Shown here piece after piece: positions 34,289 through 44,797 of a stretch of 64,000 nucleotides of DNA (within the stretch, counting starts at the first letter, position 1; each line of letters begins with the position of its first letter). A program made the translations under genes and the position numbers. This stretch comes from Eutypella sp. D-1 (Eukaryota; Ascomycota; Sordariomycetes; Xylariales; Diatrypaceae), in assembly GCA_023313575.1 (NCBI GenBank), contig JAJTTP010000003.1, positions 1,488,001-1,552,000 of the forward strand, given 5' to 3'. The notes under the pieces were generated by a model that saw only the letters and a program-made list of their open reading frames with translations, had not been told where the DNA came from and ran no database searches.

Positions 34289-34704
34289 TATAACGGCTAA
34301 TTTATTCCTAACTATTAATCCAGTCGAAAAGTTTATATTAACAAAAATGCTAAAATTTTAAATAATAAGTAATTACGTTTAATAATAATAAAAAAAAAAA
34401 TGCTTTAAGTAATTAAGTTATATTATAAATTAATAAGCTTAAAAATTATTTAAAAAAAAAAGGTAATAAACGTAGCTATATATTATTTATATCTTTTATT
34501 CTTAATATTAAAATATGTAATTATATTAAATCTTTAAATCGTAACGGATTTAACTGATACTTTTAAATCTATGGATTATAACGGATCTATGTATGGCTTT
34601 TTTTATAGCTTATTAAATATGGTTAACTGACGTTTCCATTTTTCCGGCAGTACCGCTAACGAATAGGGTTGCCAGCCCCCACTTAGCCTAGTCAGGCCAT
34701 AACA
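34289..34704 (-). repeat. 5' LTR of the inner Gypsy element
   Basis: It starts TATAACGGC (RIP-altered TGTGACGGC) and ends GGCCATAACA on the plus strand. The first part is RIP-mutated. From about 34555 to the outer end the sequence is almost unmutated (CTGATAC, ATGTATGGC, CCAGCCCCCAC). Confidence 0.9.
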
Positions 34705-34709
34705 AGAAC
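34705..34709. repeat. Target-site duplication AGAAC, right copy of the inner element
   Basis: The partner of GGAAC at 27428-27432, with one G-to-A difference. Confidence 0.78.
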
Positions 34710-36438
34710 TTATTTTTTAAAATGTTATAAACTTTTTTTATATAATTATTTTTTTATTTTAAGCTTTTTTAAATTATTTTACGATAATCGATAAATATAA
34801 CTTATTTAAAATATTAATTAATAAAATAATATAATAAGTTTATTCTTATTAATTATTAATAAATATAAAAATCCGTTTTAATAATAAATTAAGTTTTAAA
34901 GTAAATTTAAGCACCGTTTAAAAAAAGGAATTATAACTTTTTAAAGTTTTTATAAACCCTGGTCCTTTATTTAAAATAACCGTTAAAAAAGACGGTGTTA
35001 AAGGTTAATATATTTTATATTATTTAGGTTTTATAATATACAGGTTAATTTAGATTTTTTAAAAAAGGACGGTCCGGTTATTTTTTATTATTATTAAATA
35101 AAGTTATTTAAAAAGTTATTAATTATATCCCGTAAGTTAAAACAGGTAACCCGGGTAATAATTAAAGGGAAAAGGATAATTAAAATATAACGGGTAACCC
35201 GGAAGGTAAAGGTATTAATAAAAGGTTAAATATTAATAAAAAAAGAATGTGGTTATTTTAACGGTAAAAGGTTAATTAAAACCGTTAATATGTTATATAA
35301 TACCTAGGGCTCGGGCTAAAGTCTCCCGGTTAGCTGCGGCTATTAATATTTAAAAGTAAGGTTAATCGGAACTGTTTATTAAGGCGTAAGAAAATGGAAA
35401 AAAATTAATTAAAACCGGGGGGAAAAAATTAGCGTATAATTATAAAAAGTGGGCTAATAAAAGTTATTAACTTTAATATAATTTATATTATTAAAAGTTT
35501 TAACCGGTTATTTCGGGCTAAGGGTTAAAATTTATTTAATACTTTTATAAAAAATTTAAAATATATTATAAAACGGGTAAAATTTTTATGGTTTTATAAA
35601 TATATTAACCTTTAATCCGTTATATAAATTAAAACCTTTTATATTAAAACGTTAAATTATCGGCTTTTTATTAGCTTAAGTTTATTAAAATTTTATATTA
35701 AAAATTAAAATTACATAATAAAATTAATTAATACTGTTATAAAGCTAATATTTTACTTTTTAACGTATATACTTTTTTATATTAATACGGTTTTTAACGT
35801 AAATTAAAACGTTTTTAATATAACGTTAAAATTTATTTTCGTAAACCTTTAAAAATAGTTTTAATACTGTTTAAAAATCTTTTTAATTATTCGGCTAATA
35901 TTTAACCTGTTATCGGTTTTTTTTAAAATCGTTAATAATAAATAATATTTAAATTATTTTTTAAAAGTTAAAAATTTATATTAAGTCGAATTTTATTTAT
36001 TTTATAACTTTAAAGTCGAAAAATAGGATAAATATTATAATTTATTTTTATAAATAGTTAAAAAGTTATAATAATATATTTATAACTTTTTTTCTTATAA
36101 CTTTTTATGTTAATATTTATTAAAAAGCTTCGTTAAAAGGTTATTTTTTAACGGCTTTTAAAAGGCCGGCTTATTTTTAATCTTTTAATATAATAAATAG
36201 GTTTAAAAATAATAACGATAATAATATTTATAATAATAATAAAAAAGGTAAAATAAGGTTATTATATAATAATATAAATGAAAAAAAGTTATTATTATCT
36301 GTTATAAAAACGGACGGGGAAAAGTAATAATAAAAATCTTTTAATAATATTAACGCGAAAAAATTTTTAAGTTATTACGATAATAATTTTTTTAACTTTA
36401 TTAATTTATATTATTAATTATTTAATAATATTAATTAA

Positions 36439-36637
36439 TATTAATAAATACGTACGTAAAAGAAAAAAATAATAATAAAAGAAATAATAAAATTAATGTT
36501 ATATTTTGGTTTAAGGTTTATTTATTTATTAAAAAGGGATATAAACAAAGCTTATATCCTTATATAAACGGGAGATAAATATATAGGTACATCCTACTGG
36601 TATGTGGGTCCATACCAATGACCACTAACAACCAACA
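36439..36637 (+). repeat. Right LTR of the outer element
   Basis: The first ~140 bp are RIP-mutated: TGTTGGTAGGTACG of the left copy reads TATTAATAAATACG here. From about 36584 the sequence is normal, and it ends CCAACA next to the ATGCC duplication. Confidence 0.85.
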
Positions 36638-36642
36638 ATGCC
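36638..36642. repeat. Target-site duplication ATGCC, right copy
   Basis: Identical to 23371-23375. Host coding sequence resumes in frame at 36643. Confidence 0.88.
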
Positions 36643-37752
36643 GCCGCCACTCGTAGAACAGACGTGCCCCAGGAGGATGGGCTGTCTGTCGACGACCGGT
36701 GGAAGCATGGAAAGTTTACAGAGCAAGATGGGCGGGACCTCGCCTCCCTCTACTCTGCTCACTGCCAACTTAATGGCATTCGCCAGGACGCACCGACCCA
36801 TGTCCGAGATCTTCTATGTTTTCGCGACGTGTTTCCTCGGCTGCCACACTTGCGATCCGTCGAGACAATGACGTCCCAACCCCTGCAAACAACATCTAAT
36901 GGGTACCCAGTGTCCTTCTACAGTGATGGTATCAGAGAGTTTGTGGTGACCATGGCGGCTTTGCATAGAAGTGCAACGAAGCTCGATAGCCTCAAGATTA
37001 ATGCGCTAGACTGGCGCTTCTTTCAGTTTCATCCCCAACTGCTGGAGCACATTTCCTCCAACTTAGATCAACTACAACACTTCCAATTAGCACTCTCGGC
37101 CGATATCCGGAGGCTTAGCGACACTCCACTAATACCGCGAGGATTCAGTCTTAGGAGAATACACATACAAACCTTGACCACGCTTCGTGCTCTCTTGAAA
37201 ACCAGAGTCTTGGAAAGATTCATCGAGCCGTTTGAAAACCTTCGATCCCTACTGATAGAGCTACCTATTGATGAAACCTACAAGCGCCCATCGGACGTCA
37301 ATGGGCGTCTAAGCGATATAATACCAAGGGGTCGTAAGTGGGCCAACCTGACAAAACTATCGCTTCGGAACATGGAGTGCGAGGCCAACGATCTCCTGGA
37401 GCTGTTGCTCAGCCACAAGGATACCCTACGGCATTTATGTCTAGGGACTATAGTCTTGCGCTCCGGGTCCTGGGATTTTCTTTTCCAAGAGATACGCGAT
37501 AATCTTAGGCTAGAAACCGCTTGTATCTGCGCCGAGATTTGGTGGTTCCGCCCTGGGGGGCGCCGAGAGCGCCCATATTTCGATCCGGTCGGTGGCTGTG
37601 GTCGCGAGGAAGTCAGGGGCCTCGAAACCCTCTCCCGAGTCAATGAGTTTCTTTGCATGAGAGTTTTACGCAATGAAGATGGCAGAAGTGCCGAAGACAA
37701 GCGAGACAATGGCAGCCAAGCTCCTAGTGAGGTTGCGGCCGGCGAGCAGTAA

Positions 37753-38503
37753 AGCTGCTTCCGGGAAAGGGCTTTCATAGTGTAAGCCTCTGTACTTTGA
37801 CCATCTATAACATGTGGTTTCTACCTTTCCACTTGAAAACAAAGTAGCGTTTTATTCAGAGAGATTGCTAAGCCTACATATAGAACCCTCGACCAACTCG
37901 TCCTACTACACTCATCCCCTTGCTAGCTTGGGCGAACGCACAATCACGACCTTGACCCGAAGCCCGACTGGTCGCCTTCTCAGCCCAACACATTTGTATG
38001 GATCTTGATTATGTCCTCTTCCTTCATGATTGCCAAAACAGTGTTTAAATCTGGGTTCTGGCAGTGTTTTTCGACACCCTCTTGGTTTTCATACCTACAA
38101 AACGATGGGCCACGCCCCCCCCCCCCCCAAGTAAGCACTATCTAGGATGTGATAAGGCAAGAAAGGGTTGGAGAAATCAAAGACGATCGCCTCGGCTGCA
38201 TCTCCGGGTCATCCGAACTAGCACGAATTCGTAAAACACATCGTATCCAGGCAATGTTTCTGAATCTTAATATGGCAAGACAAGAATACTATAATCTACC
38301 TGATTAGGGCGTGTTGCAGCGCGATTACTACCCGAGCCGATCATGCTCACAAAAAGCGCACATAAAAGGGTGCTAAGAGATAGAAGTACCTGAGTAGTCA
38401 GACTGCTTTTTCCGTTTCTCATCTACAAACAGTTTTGAATATATAAATGCATCATATATGCCACAAACTCTTTCCTTTTTGATCACTTCGTGGCATAAGC
38501 CCC
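37753..38503. other. Intergenic region between convergent genes
   Basis: This 751 bp between two 3' ends contains a run of about ten C near 38117-38127. It has normal composition without RIP. Nothing else is seen. Confidence 0.55.
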
Positions 38504-39979
38504 TTACGGCTTGATCTTGATAAGAACGCGCCTATACCTCGACATTGGGATCGCGCCAGCTGTGTTCTTCACCTCGAGAACGAGGTGGTAAATCTGACAG
38601 AGACTATAGTCTTGGTTTCTGATCTTTTGGCAGCTCTCTTCCTCGGGCGGCAAATCTACCACGACAGTCTTCCCACCCGATTCGGCAGGCACCGTGATAT
38701 TCCAGGCGCCGAGTACATTAAGATGCGAGAAGGTGGCATCCTTGTATTGGATCCACCGATATTCGAGTCCGTCCGTGCCATCGGTGTCTGGGTTCCATGA
38801 CCCAGCTGCGTCAAATGTGATAGACGTCCCAGGCTTGGCCTCCACCTCATAGGGCGAGTCCCCGCATGTCCCGTTCACGAAGGCGAGGGGCGGATGCGTG
38901 GTATTAGACCCCTTCTCCCTCGCGCGCAGCGTCCATTGCATGCGTGAGGCGAACTCGTGCTGGTACGCATCTCGCCAGCGCCAAACGGTTGCCTGGCTGC
39001 TCTTGTATTGCTTTCCATCTACACCTTCAACGGTATCGATGGCATCCCCGAATAGCTGTCCTCCTATCCAAACAGGAGTGTAACGGCCGCCCCATCCGCC
39101 GTATTCTGGGTGCTCCGGCACGTTGAGCCCATTTTGCATGTTGAACAGTAGAGAGGGCGAGTCACCTTCCATTGTAAACATTACGTCGGGGTATTCCTCT
39201 CCTAGCGGTCCGATCTGGATGTTGTCGGCGATCCACTCGTCGGAGACGATTGAGGCGTCGGGGCCGCCCTCGGGTGTTGCCGTGGCCATGCCGCTCCAGA
39301 TAGCTTCGCCGTATTGGTTCCAGCCGTGAATTGAAACGATGTATCTCAGTTTGGGGAACTCGGTCCGGATCCAGGGACCTGTATCGTCCTGATCGGAGAT
39401 GGTGTACAAGCTAATCCGTGAGATGAACTCAGCCAACTCATCTGCACTCCTCGTCTTCCGGACCTGCCATAACGCTTCGGCTAGCGTATTAACGCCGCCC
39501 CATGCCTGGACATACAGCCGGTCCTTAGAGGCGTCAACCTTTTCGATGAGCAGCTTCGCTCCATCCGAGATTTCCCCGCCGGCTTCGAGAGCATTGATAG
39601 CCTCGAGACCGTATGTCTTGGCTCCGCTCTTGATGCGTGGGAGAAGATATTCCGCCGTAGGGAACTCGTCATCGGTATGGGTTTGCAGGTTCTCGCGGAC
39701 CTGCTCATACTTGTTGACAATGGCTACCATGGCTTCCGGTGCTGTGGTCGCGTTCAGCCACCAGGATGTGATGGCCGCGATGCCTTCGATCTTGTACATG
39801 TCCGCATGTGTGAGTAGGCGGACGAACGACATGCTATCATCCGGCTCATTTAAGATATCAGAGAGCACGAATATACGGCTCTTGTCTTGGGCGGCAGAGC
39901 ATTGTGGTTTAGTGGCAGCCGCAGCCGCCGACGGCACCATGGCGGTAGCCAGCAGCGTAAACAAAGTAATGAACTTCAT
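38504..39979 (-). CDS. Secreted DUF1593 / Sde182-like nucleoside-hydrolase-fold protein
   Basis: A single exon. I prefer the ATG at 39979 (MKFITLFTLLATAMVPSAAA), which gives 491 residues with a clean signal peptide; an ATG four codons upstream is possible. The mature protein begins near Lys-Pro-Gln-Cys. RIFVLSDILNEPDDSMSFVR is the family's first block, resembling the Asp-rich metal site of nucleoside hydrolases, followed by YKIEGIAAITSWW. VQAWGGVNTLAEALWQVR and the central Trp/Gly-rich part (HPEYGGWGGRYTPVW) are also typical of DUF1593. The C-terminal third (TSITFDAAGSWNPDTDG...) is the Ig/PKD-like domain described for the bacterial cellulose-binding protein Sde182. Substrate and activity are not established for fungal members. 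It is probably an extracellular glycoprotein acting on plant material, which is inference. Confidence 0.87.
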   Translation of the reverse strand: MKFITLFTLLATAMVPSAAAAATKPQCSAAQDKSRIFVLSDILNEPDDSMSFVRLLTHADMYKIEGIAAITSWWLNATTAPEAMVAIVNKYEQVRENLQTHTDDEFPTAEYLLPRIKSGAKTYGLEAINALEAGGEISDGAKLLIEKVDASKDRLYVQAWGGVNTLAEALWQVRKTRSADELAEFISRISLYTISDQDDTGPWIRTEFPKLRYIVSIHGWNQYGEAIWSGMATATPEGGPDASIVSDEWIADNIQIGPLGEEYPDVMFTMEGDSPSLLFNMQNGLNVPEHPEYGGWGGRYTPVWIGGQLFGDAIDTVEGVDGKQYKSSQATVWRWRDAYQHEFASRMQWTLRAREKGSNTTHPPLAFVNGTCGDSPYEVEAKPGTSITFDAAGSWNPDTDGTDGLEYRWIQYKDATFSHLNVLGAWNITVPAESGGKTVVVDLPPEEESCQKIRNQDYSLCQIYHLVLEVKNTAGAIPMSRYRRVLIKIKP

Positions 39980-42900
39980 TTTGACGAACACGGCAGTTGA
40001 CGATGACCGGAGACGAGATCATCAAAGTTAGGGAATAGCAGTCGAGTTATAACACCGCCATCTCAACCCACGTTCCCGGATCTACCGACATGCTCTACCG
40101 AGCTACCCTCGTCCGTTCGGTCACTGTCCATGACGATCTCGTGACTAGATCTCAGTCGTCTGCCCATGTTGCGGTCTTGCGAAGAGATCTTCACAGTTCT
40201 AACCCCACACGTGATGTTACCGGCCTTCAAGCAAGTGACGATGCCGAGGGCGGATGTCCTCAATCGGGCAATGTGGGCCGGTTTGCGGGGAGAGTAGTGT
40301 TAGCTCCTTACTATCGTGCCCCGGGAATTGGAGATATGCCATAGTCTACGGGGTAGAACCGAGATTCAACCGTCTGCGGCCAATCATAGGTTAAAAACCT
40401 GTGTTCCTTGGCATGCAGAGAATTTCCCATCGTCGTTTGTCTTCACGGTGATTTCTAGCCCGAATCATTAGCTTCGGCTCTTACCTGACGACCAAACTCA
40501 TCTAGGAAGCGGCTGGCTTGCTTGTAATATTATCGCAGCGGTGTCGGATGATGTCACACATCATAACTCCTGATGTTGCGATTTACAGTACTACGGAAAG
40601 CCGAATACAGAAACTGCACCCGTCGTGTTACGTACGCTTTCATTGCTACGGCAGAAGGGGCCAGGCTAAAAAACTTGGAAATGAACGAAACTGAACCGAT
40701 TCGGTGTCAACTATGTCGGGTTCAAATCGGCCTCTAAACCTCGGCCAAAAATATTGCGAGCATGATTAGTCTTATATGACATTACGACGGGCGTGGTGGC
40801 AATTGCTGATGAGTGAATGAATATATCGAAACTATGTTCCGGTGTGAAGTAGGTATCGTGCTATTGGACCCCGAATATCATGTGGAGGTTTTTACACTTC
40901 TGTGGGGCCCCGCGCTTGCAAATCCTCGTGTCTCCCCTGAAGGTTGACTATCAATTTCAACATCCACCTCGTCTACATAGACCAATCCACGGTAGTAGCC
41001 ATAGCAGGATGGACGATAGATGAATACTACTAGACCCCCTGACAGCTTATCAATATAGAAATGGTGCAGAGGCATATACCGTCTTACATTGATTTAAAGA
41101 AAGAATAGTTACTTGGCGGATCCGCCTAACTACGTCGACCACGGCGCCCCTCGTTACTAATTCATACAATAGTTCCACAGGAATATATGTTCGGTGCTTG
41201 GTGTCAACTCCAAACTACTTGAAGATCATCAAAGCAAGTTGGTTAAACAATAGCGTTATTTATGATATCCTCATGCTTGACAATATACTCCACTCCGAAG
41301 TTTTGAACACTAGTATACAGCACCATAACTGGCATGATCCCTTATTTAAGAAGGCCTAGAATCCGTCATTTTAGAGTGAAGTGAGCGAACTGTCCCACGC
41401 AGTGGATAATGCTAACTACTCATCTGATGCCACGCGAGAAACAAATAACCCAGTGAATCTGGCTTGATTAGAACGGCCACACAATTCCGACTCTCTTAGC
41501 TTCTGGTCGCCATGTTGTTTCTAGTGTGATTTGGCGACCTCATGCATAGTTAATAGCATCAACAACAATACTTTCTGCCCGCGTAGCATGCACGGTTGAT
41601 CTTTTAGTTACCATAGTAAATTAGAAAAAAGGCAACATACATGTATAAGCACACCCCCATTTACTAACTTTTGTCAAGACGAAGCTAAAGTAACGTCTGC
41701 TTTAGGAAATTCACGGCATGGTCACCGTTAGAACTAAGGGATACTGAGGCTATTCTCACACTCGATGGCTGCCAATTAGCGTTATTACAGAGCAACCCTC
41801 CATTCGGGTCGTGCCGGCCCTTATACCTTAGCCTCTCGATTTAGAGGGGGTTGCAATATCAGCACGTGTGGTCCAGACCTCGACCCGCCTCCACAACACC
41901 TATTCATCCACTTCGTCAGCTTACATAACGATGTTATGCACTGGCTCTATTTCACCATATCGTCAAATAGCCAGATAATTTGCTTCAGCGGACCCCCCTC
42001 CTCTACGACTTAATGTGTAGCGGATGTGTACCTTGCGAATTTTCCTACCCGAGAATATGGATATGTGCGCTCCTCCCGACCATCTCTACGATATTGGCCA
42101 CGTGCTACAGTGCGGGGCCGCCTGAGGCGTCCCGCACACCCCGTCCGACTACTTCGATCAGGGGCAGATCAAGACCAAGTGCGCGAGTACCTCTCCCAGA
42201 AGGTCAAATTCGCAGTCAAGCGTGTTAGCTGCAGCGGTTCACCCTGCGCGACGACAACTGCTGAGTGAGGCTGTATGACGAGATCGTCGATTAAGGTGGC
42301 ACCAAGACAGTTATCAATTTGTACCTCAGGTATGGACGTATAATATTCGGTTCCATCACTTTATTCTCACCATTCCTCTTACTACGCATGTCAGTTATCT
42401 TTAATGATCGCCTAGTCTGTGATCATAGAGCCGACCCGAAGAGAGGCATTGCCGAGTGGTGAAGCATGCCGTAGCGGGGCATAGGACTGATAGCTGAATA
42501 GATGAATCTTGGTGCAGCTTTTATGGAAACACTACTGATTTCGCGTTACGACCCAATTGCCACTCTTGAAAATAGTGCAAAGGCTCACTCCCATTTGTCT
42601 GTCTCTCTTACTGACCCATGCAGCCATGTATGCGATATCGTGGCTGGTACTTGAACGTTGACCTGGTAATGAATAACCCACACTCCAAGCCCGCTATGAA
42701 TATTACTCGTCTGTTTAAATCAGCAAGTCAGATCCTGATGCAGAGGCCTTTCGGGTAATGACGTGCCAAGGACAGGGGTGGAGGCAAGTTTTGGGGAAAT
42801 AAGCTTTGATCGTCCCCCTAATAAGCCTAATCAACGGGCTGTTAGTGGGGGCCATGACGCTGAAGACTGTCTGGTACAACGCCAACGCATTGAAATCTCA

Positions 42901-43152
42901 TCGTGATCTGAAGAAATCAAGGAACTTTCCGAGCGAAAGAAGGCATGGATATGGCCTCTGCAGATTACAGGGCCTTGAATTAATTTACGCCTTTCTGCTG
43001 TACACTGATCACACTTTCAATATATAATCATGCTGCCGTAAGAGCCTAATCCAAAGAAACAACAGTATAAAGTATAGCTTGGATTGTCCGTCGAAAATTA
43101 ATATTAACTAACTCTTAATACCCTGACATCCCGACTCGCGAGGATCTTAGAG
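39980..43152. other. 3.2 kb intergenic region
   Basis: It lies between divergent genes (a secreted DUF1593 protein on the minus strand and a histidine phosphatase on the plus strand), so both promoters lie here. Short frames near 40090-40344, 41980-42268 and 42806-43027 have no recognisable motif. Composition is ordinary. No tRNA, repeat or relic could be supported. Confidence 0.5.
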
Positions 43153-44586
43153 ATGGTTCAATCACAAAAGCGATTAGCTAGCGTCCTTGTCCAGCTCTTA
43201 GTCTGGGCTGGCAAGGGGCAGTGTGTGCTTCCGTTTACCTCGAAATACACATTCGATCCCCTTACTCATCTGGGTGGCATATCGCCGTACTTTGAACCAC
43301 AAGATCCTCCCGCGTCTCCGTCTCCTCCTCGCGGGTGCACACCAGCGAGGGCAGCCTACCTAACTCGCCATGCCGCTATCTATGCGAACGACTATGACTT
43401 CGAAGAATATATCGAGCCATTTGTCTCGAAGCTCGAGAATAATTCGGCAATCGACTGGTCCACGGTCCCGTCTCTGAACTTCTTGCACACGTGGGCAGCG
43501 CCCATCACCGATCCAGAACTGGAGCTCCTAACGCGGGGCGGCAAGCTGGAAGCCGCGCAGCTTGGTCTCGTGCTCTCATTTCGGTACCCGAATCTCAAGC
43601 TCCCGTCACACGTATGGACGTCGTCCGCAGAGCGAACTTTCGAATCAGCGCAGACCCTGGTGCGTAGTTTTGAAAAGGACGAGAATCAGATCAGGGTCGT
43701 CAGCATTGACGAGTCGAAAGAGTCTGGGGCCAATAGCCTAACGCCCTACAAGAGCTGCCCTGCCTACTCACCGGCGACTGGAAGTGACCAATCGGCTGAA
43801 TTCCTTAAGAGGTTCACCAAACCCATACTCGCTAGGCTGAATCACCAGGCTCCTGGCTTTAACTTTACTCCTAATGATGTATATGGCATGATGCAGCTTT
43901 GCGGCTACGAGACTGTCATTCGCGGAACTTCGCCATTCTGCAATCTCGGCTTGTTCCCGCCGAACAACTGGCTTGGATGGGAGTACACGGCTGATATTCA
44001 GTATCACTACAATGTGGGATATGGTAATAGAATATCGGGGCATGTCGGGCTTCCCTGGTTCAATTCCACGGCTAATCTCCTCTTGGACAATGGATTCGAT
44101 CTTGAGGATCTCTACATTAGCTTCACACACCGGGAATTGCCACCTATGGTGCTCGTCGCCATGGGCCTGTTCAACAACTCGGCATTCGGCGGAAGTGATT
44201 CGGCGATTAACGACACCATGCCGTTAGATAGGATCAACCACCGCCGCGCATGGAAGAGTTCGAACATTCTGCCGTTTCTTGGCAATATTGCCATTGAACG
44301 GTTAGAATGCAGTGGGTCTTACGGCCACGAGGACGGCGACTATTATCGCGTGCTTGTGAATAGCGCGCCTCAACCACTCCCAGACTGTGCAGATGGGCCT
44401 GGCACGAGCTGTTCGAGAGCCGAATTCAAGAAGTACGTGCAGAACAGGGTCGAGAGGTTCTCGGGGTTTTCGAAGGAATGTGGTGTGGGGTACGAAAACA
44501 CCACCGACGTGCTTAATATTTACTCAGATCCCGGTGTGGGGAACGGCACCCTTGTAGGGAAAAGATATACGGCGTTTCCCGTCTGA
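43153..44586 (+). CDS. Secreted histidine acid phosphatase-family protein with divergent active-site motifs
   Basis: A single exon of 477 residues. A hydrophobic N-terminus (ASVLVQLLVWAGKGQC) should act as a signal peptide. The catalytic histidine is in LTRHAAIYAND (His73), where phytases and acid phosphatases normally have RHGxRxP. The second motif is FTHRELPPM (His326), where the family has HD or HAE. Arg161 in TSSAERTFESA fits the conserved central arginine. Several Cys (62, 202, 250, 263) and multiple N-glycosylation sequons suit an extracellular enzyme. The fold call (branch 2 histidine phosphatase) is firm. Because the second active-site Arg and the Asp proton donor differ, I cannot claim phytase activity. 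It ends 211 bp from the convergent nitrilase gene. Confidence 0.82.
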   Translation: MVQSQKRLASVLVQLLVWAGKGQCVLPFTSKYTFDPLTHLGGISPYFEPQDPPASPSPPRGCTPARAAYLTRHAAIYANDYDFEEYIEPFVSKLENNSAIDWSTVPSLNFLHTWAAPITDPELELLTRGGKLEAAQLGLVLSFRYPNLKLPSHVWTSSAERTFESAQTLVRSFEKDENQIRVVSIDESKESGANSLTPYKSCPAYSPATGSDQSAEFLKRFTKPILARLNHQAPGFNFTPNDVYGMMQLCGYETVIRGTSPFCNLGLFPPNNWLGWEYTADIQYHYNVGYGNRISGHVGLPWFNSTANLLLDNGFDLEDLYISFTHRELPPMVLVAMGLFNNSAFGGSDSAINDTMPLDRINHRRAWKSSNILPFLGNIAIERLECSGSYGHEDGDYYRVLVNSAPQPLPDCADGPGTSCSRAEFKKYVQNRVERFSGFSKECGVGYENTTDVLNIYSDPGVGNGTLVGKRYTAFPV

Positions 44587-44797
44587 TCTCTTGGCACATA
44601 ATAATGGCATGATGCAATAGATCTCTAATAGCAGGGTTCTATTACCTCACGAAATCTAGACTGCGGCCGTAGCGAATAAAAGTTATCATTCTGGTTTCTC
44701 ATATCTACATGAACATGAAGGTAAAGAGCGACGAGTTCTGTTCACCACCTATGCGCACTATGTACAAATATCTTGGCCTCCAGACAATTGACTCGGC

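Larger units (their letters stand above)
27433..34704 (-). mobile_element. Nested Ty3/Gypsy retrotransposon, RIP-inactivated, minus strand
   Basis: Direct repeats of 414-416 bp (27433-27846 and 34289-34704) bound a 7.27 kb element inserted in the outer element; it is about 6.85 kb without the solo LTR it carries. On the minus strand, RIP-altered but recognisable Gypsy motifs run in canonical order from right to left: zinc knuckle near 33405-33435, protease near 32263-32300, reverse transcriptase near 31170-31202, RNase H near 30588-30690 and integrase C-terminus at 28702-28908. A purine tract lies next to the 27433-27846 repeat on the minus strand, as expected beside a 3' LTR. The gag-PR-RT-RH-IN order defines Ty3/Gypsy. 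Many stops make it non-functional. Confidence 0.92.
23376..36637. mobile_element. RIP-saturated outer LTR element (about 6 kb of its own, 13.3 kb with nested insertions)
   Basis: The element is bounded by 199 bp direct repeats starting TGTTGG and ending CCAACA, with an ATGCC duplication on each side. Without the inner Gypsy element and its duplication it measures about 5.99 kb. The interior is extremely AT-rich, nearly devoid of CpA and TpG but retaining CpG, which is the classic RIP product. The TGTTGG/CCAACA termini recall Ty1/Copia LTRs. However, I could not read integrase, reverse transcriptase or gag motifs with certainty in its own sequence (23575-27427 and 34710-36438), so class and orientation are open. 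All long frames inside are broken. Confidence 0.85.
22956..37752 (+). pseudogene. F-box-type gene split in two by a 13.3 kb retroelement nest
   Basis: The 5' fragment (22956-23375, 140 codons) begins MESIQHKSPKG and contains an F-box-like start (LMRVPNEILVNICSIIL) and FRLVCRRFAAVALRFIHTRI. It then runs into the element and stops after two foreign codons. The 3' fragment is 36643-37752 (369 codons), with leucine-rich helical repeats (LTKLSLRNMECEANDLLELL). Removing 23376-36637 plus one ATGCC copy joins TAT GCC directly to GCC GCC ACT in the same frame, giving about 509 codons with no stop. F-box proteins of this kind are usually SCF ubiquitin-ligase adaptors; this large fungal family has few assigned substrates. 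Neither host fragment shows RIP damage or frameshifts, so inactivation is probably recent on an evolutionary scale. The 5' fragment alone could still make a 142-residue peptide. Confidence 0.88.

Noticed and set aside
23376..36637. A CRISPR-like or centromeric satellite explanation for the AT-rich block
   Set aside because: There is no short regular repeat array. LTRs, target duplications and readable pol motifs explain the block as nested retroelements.
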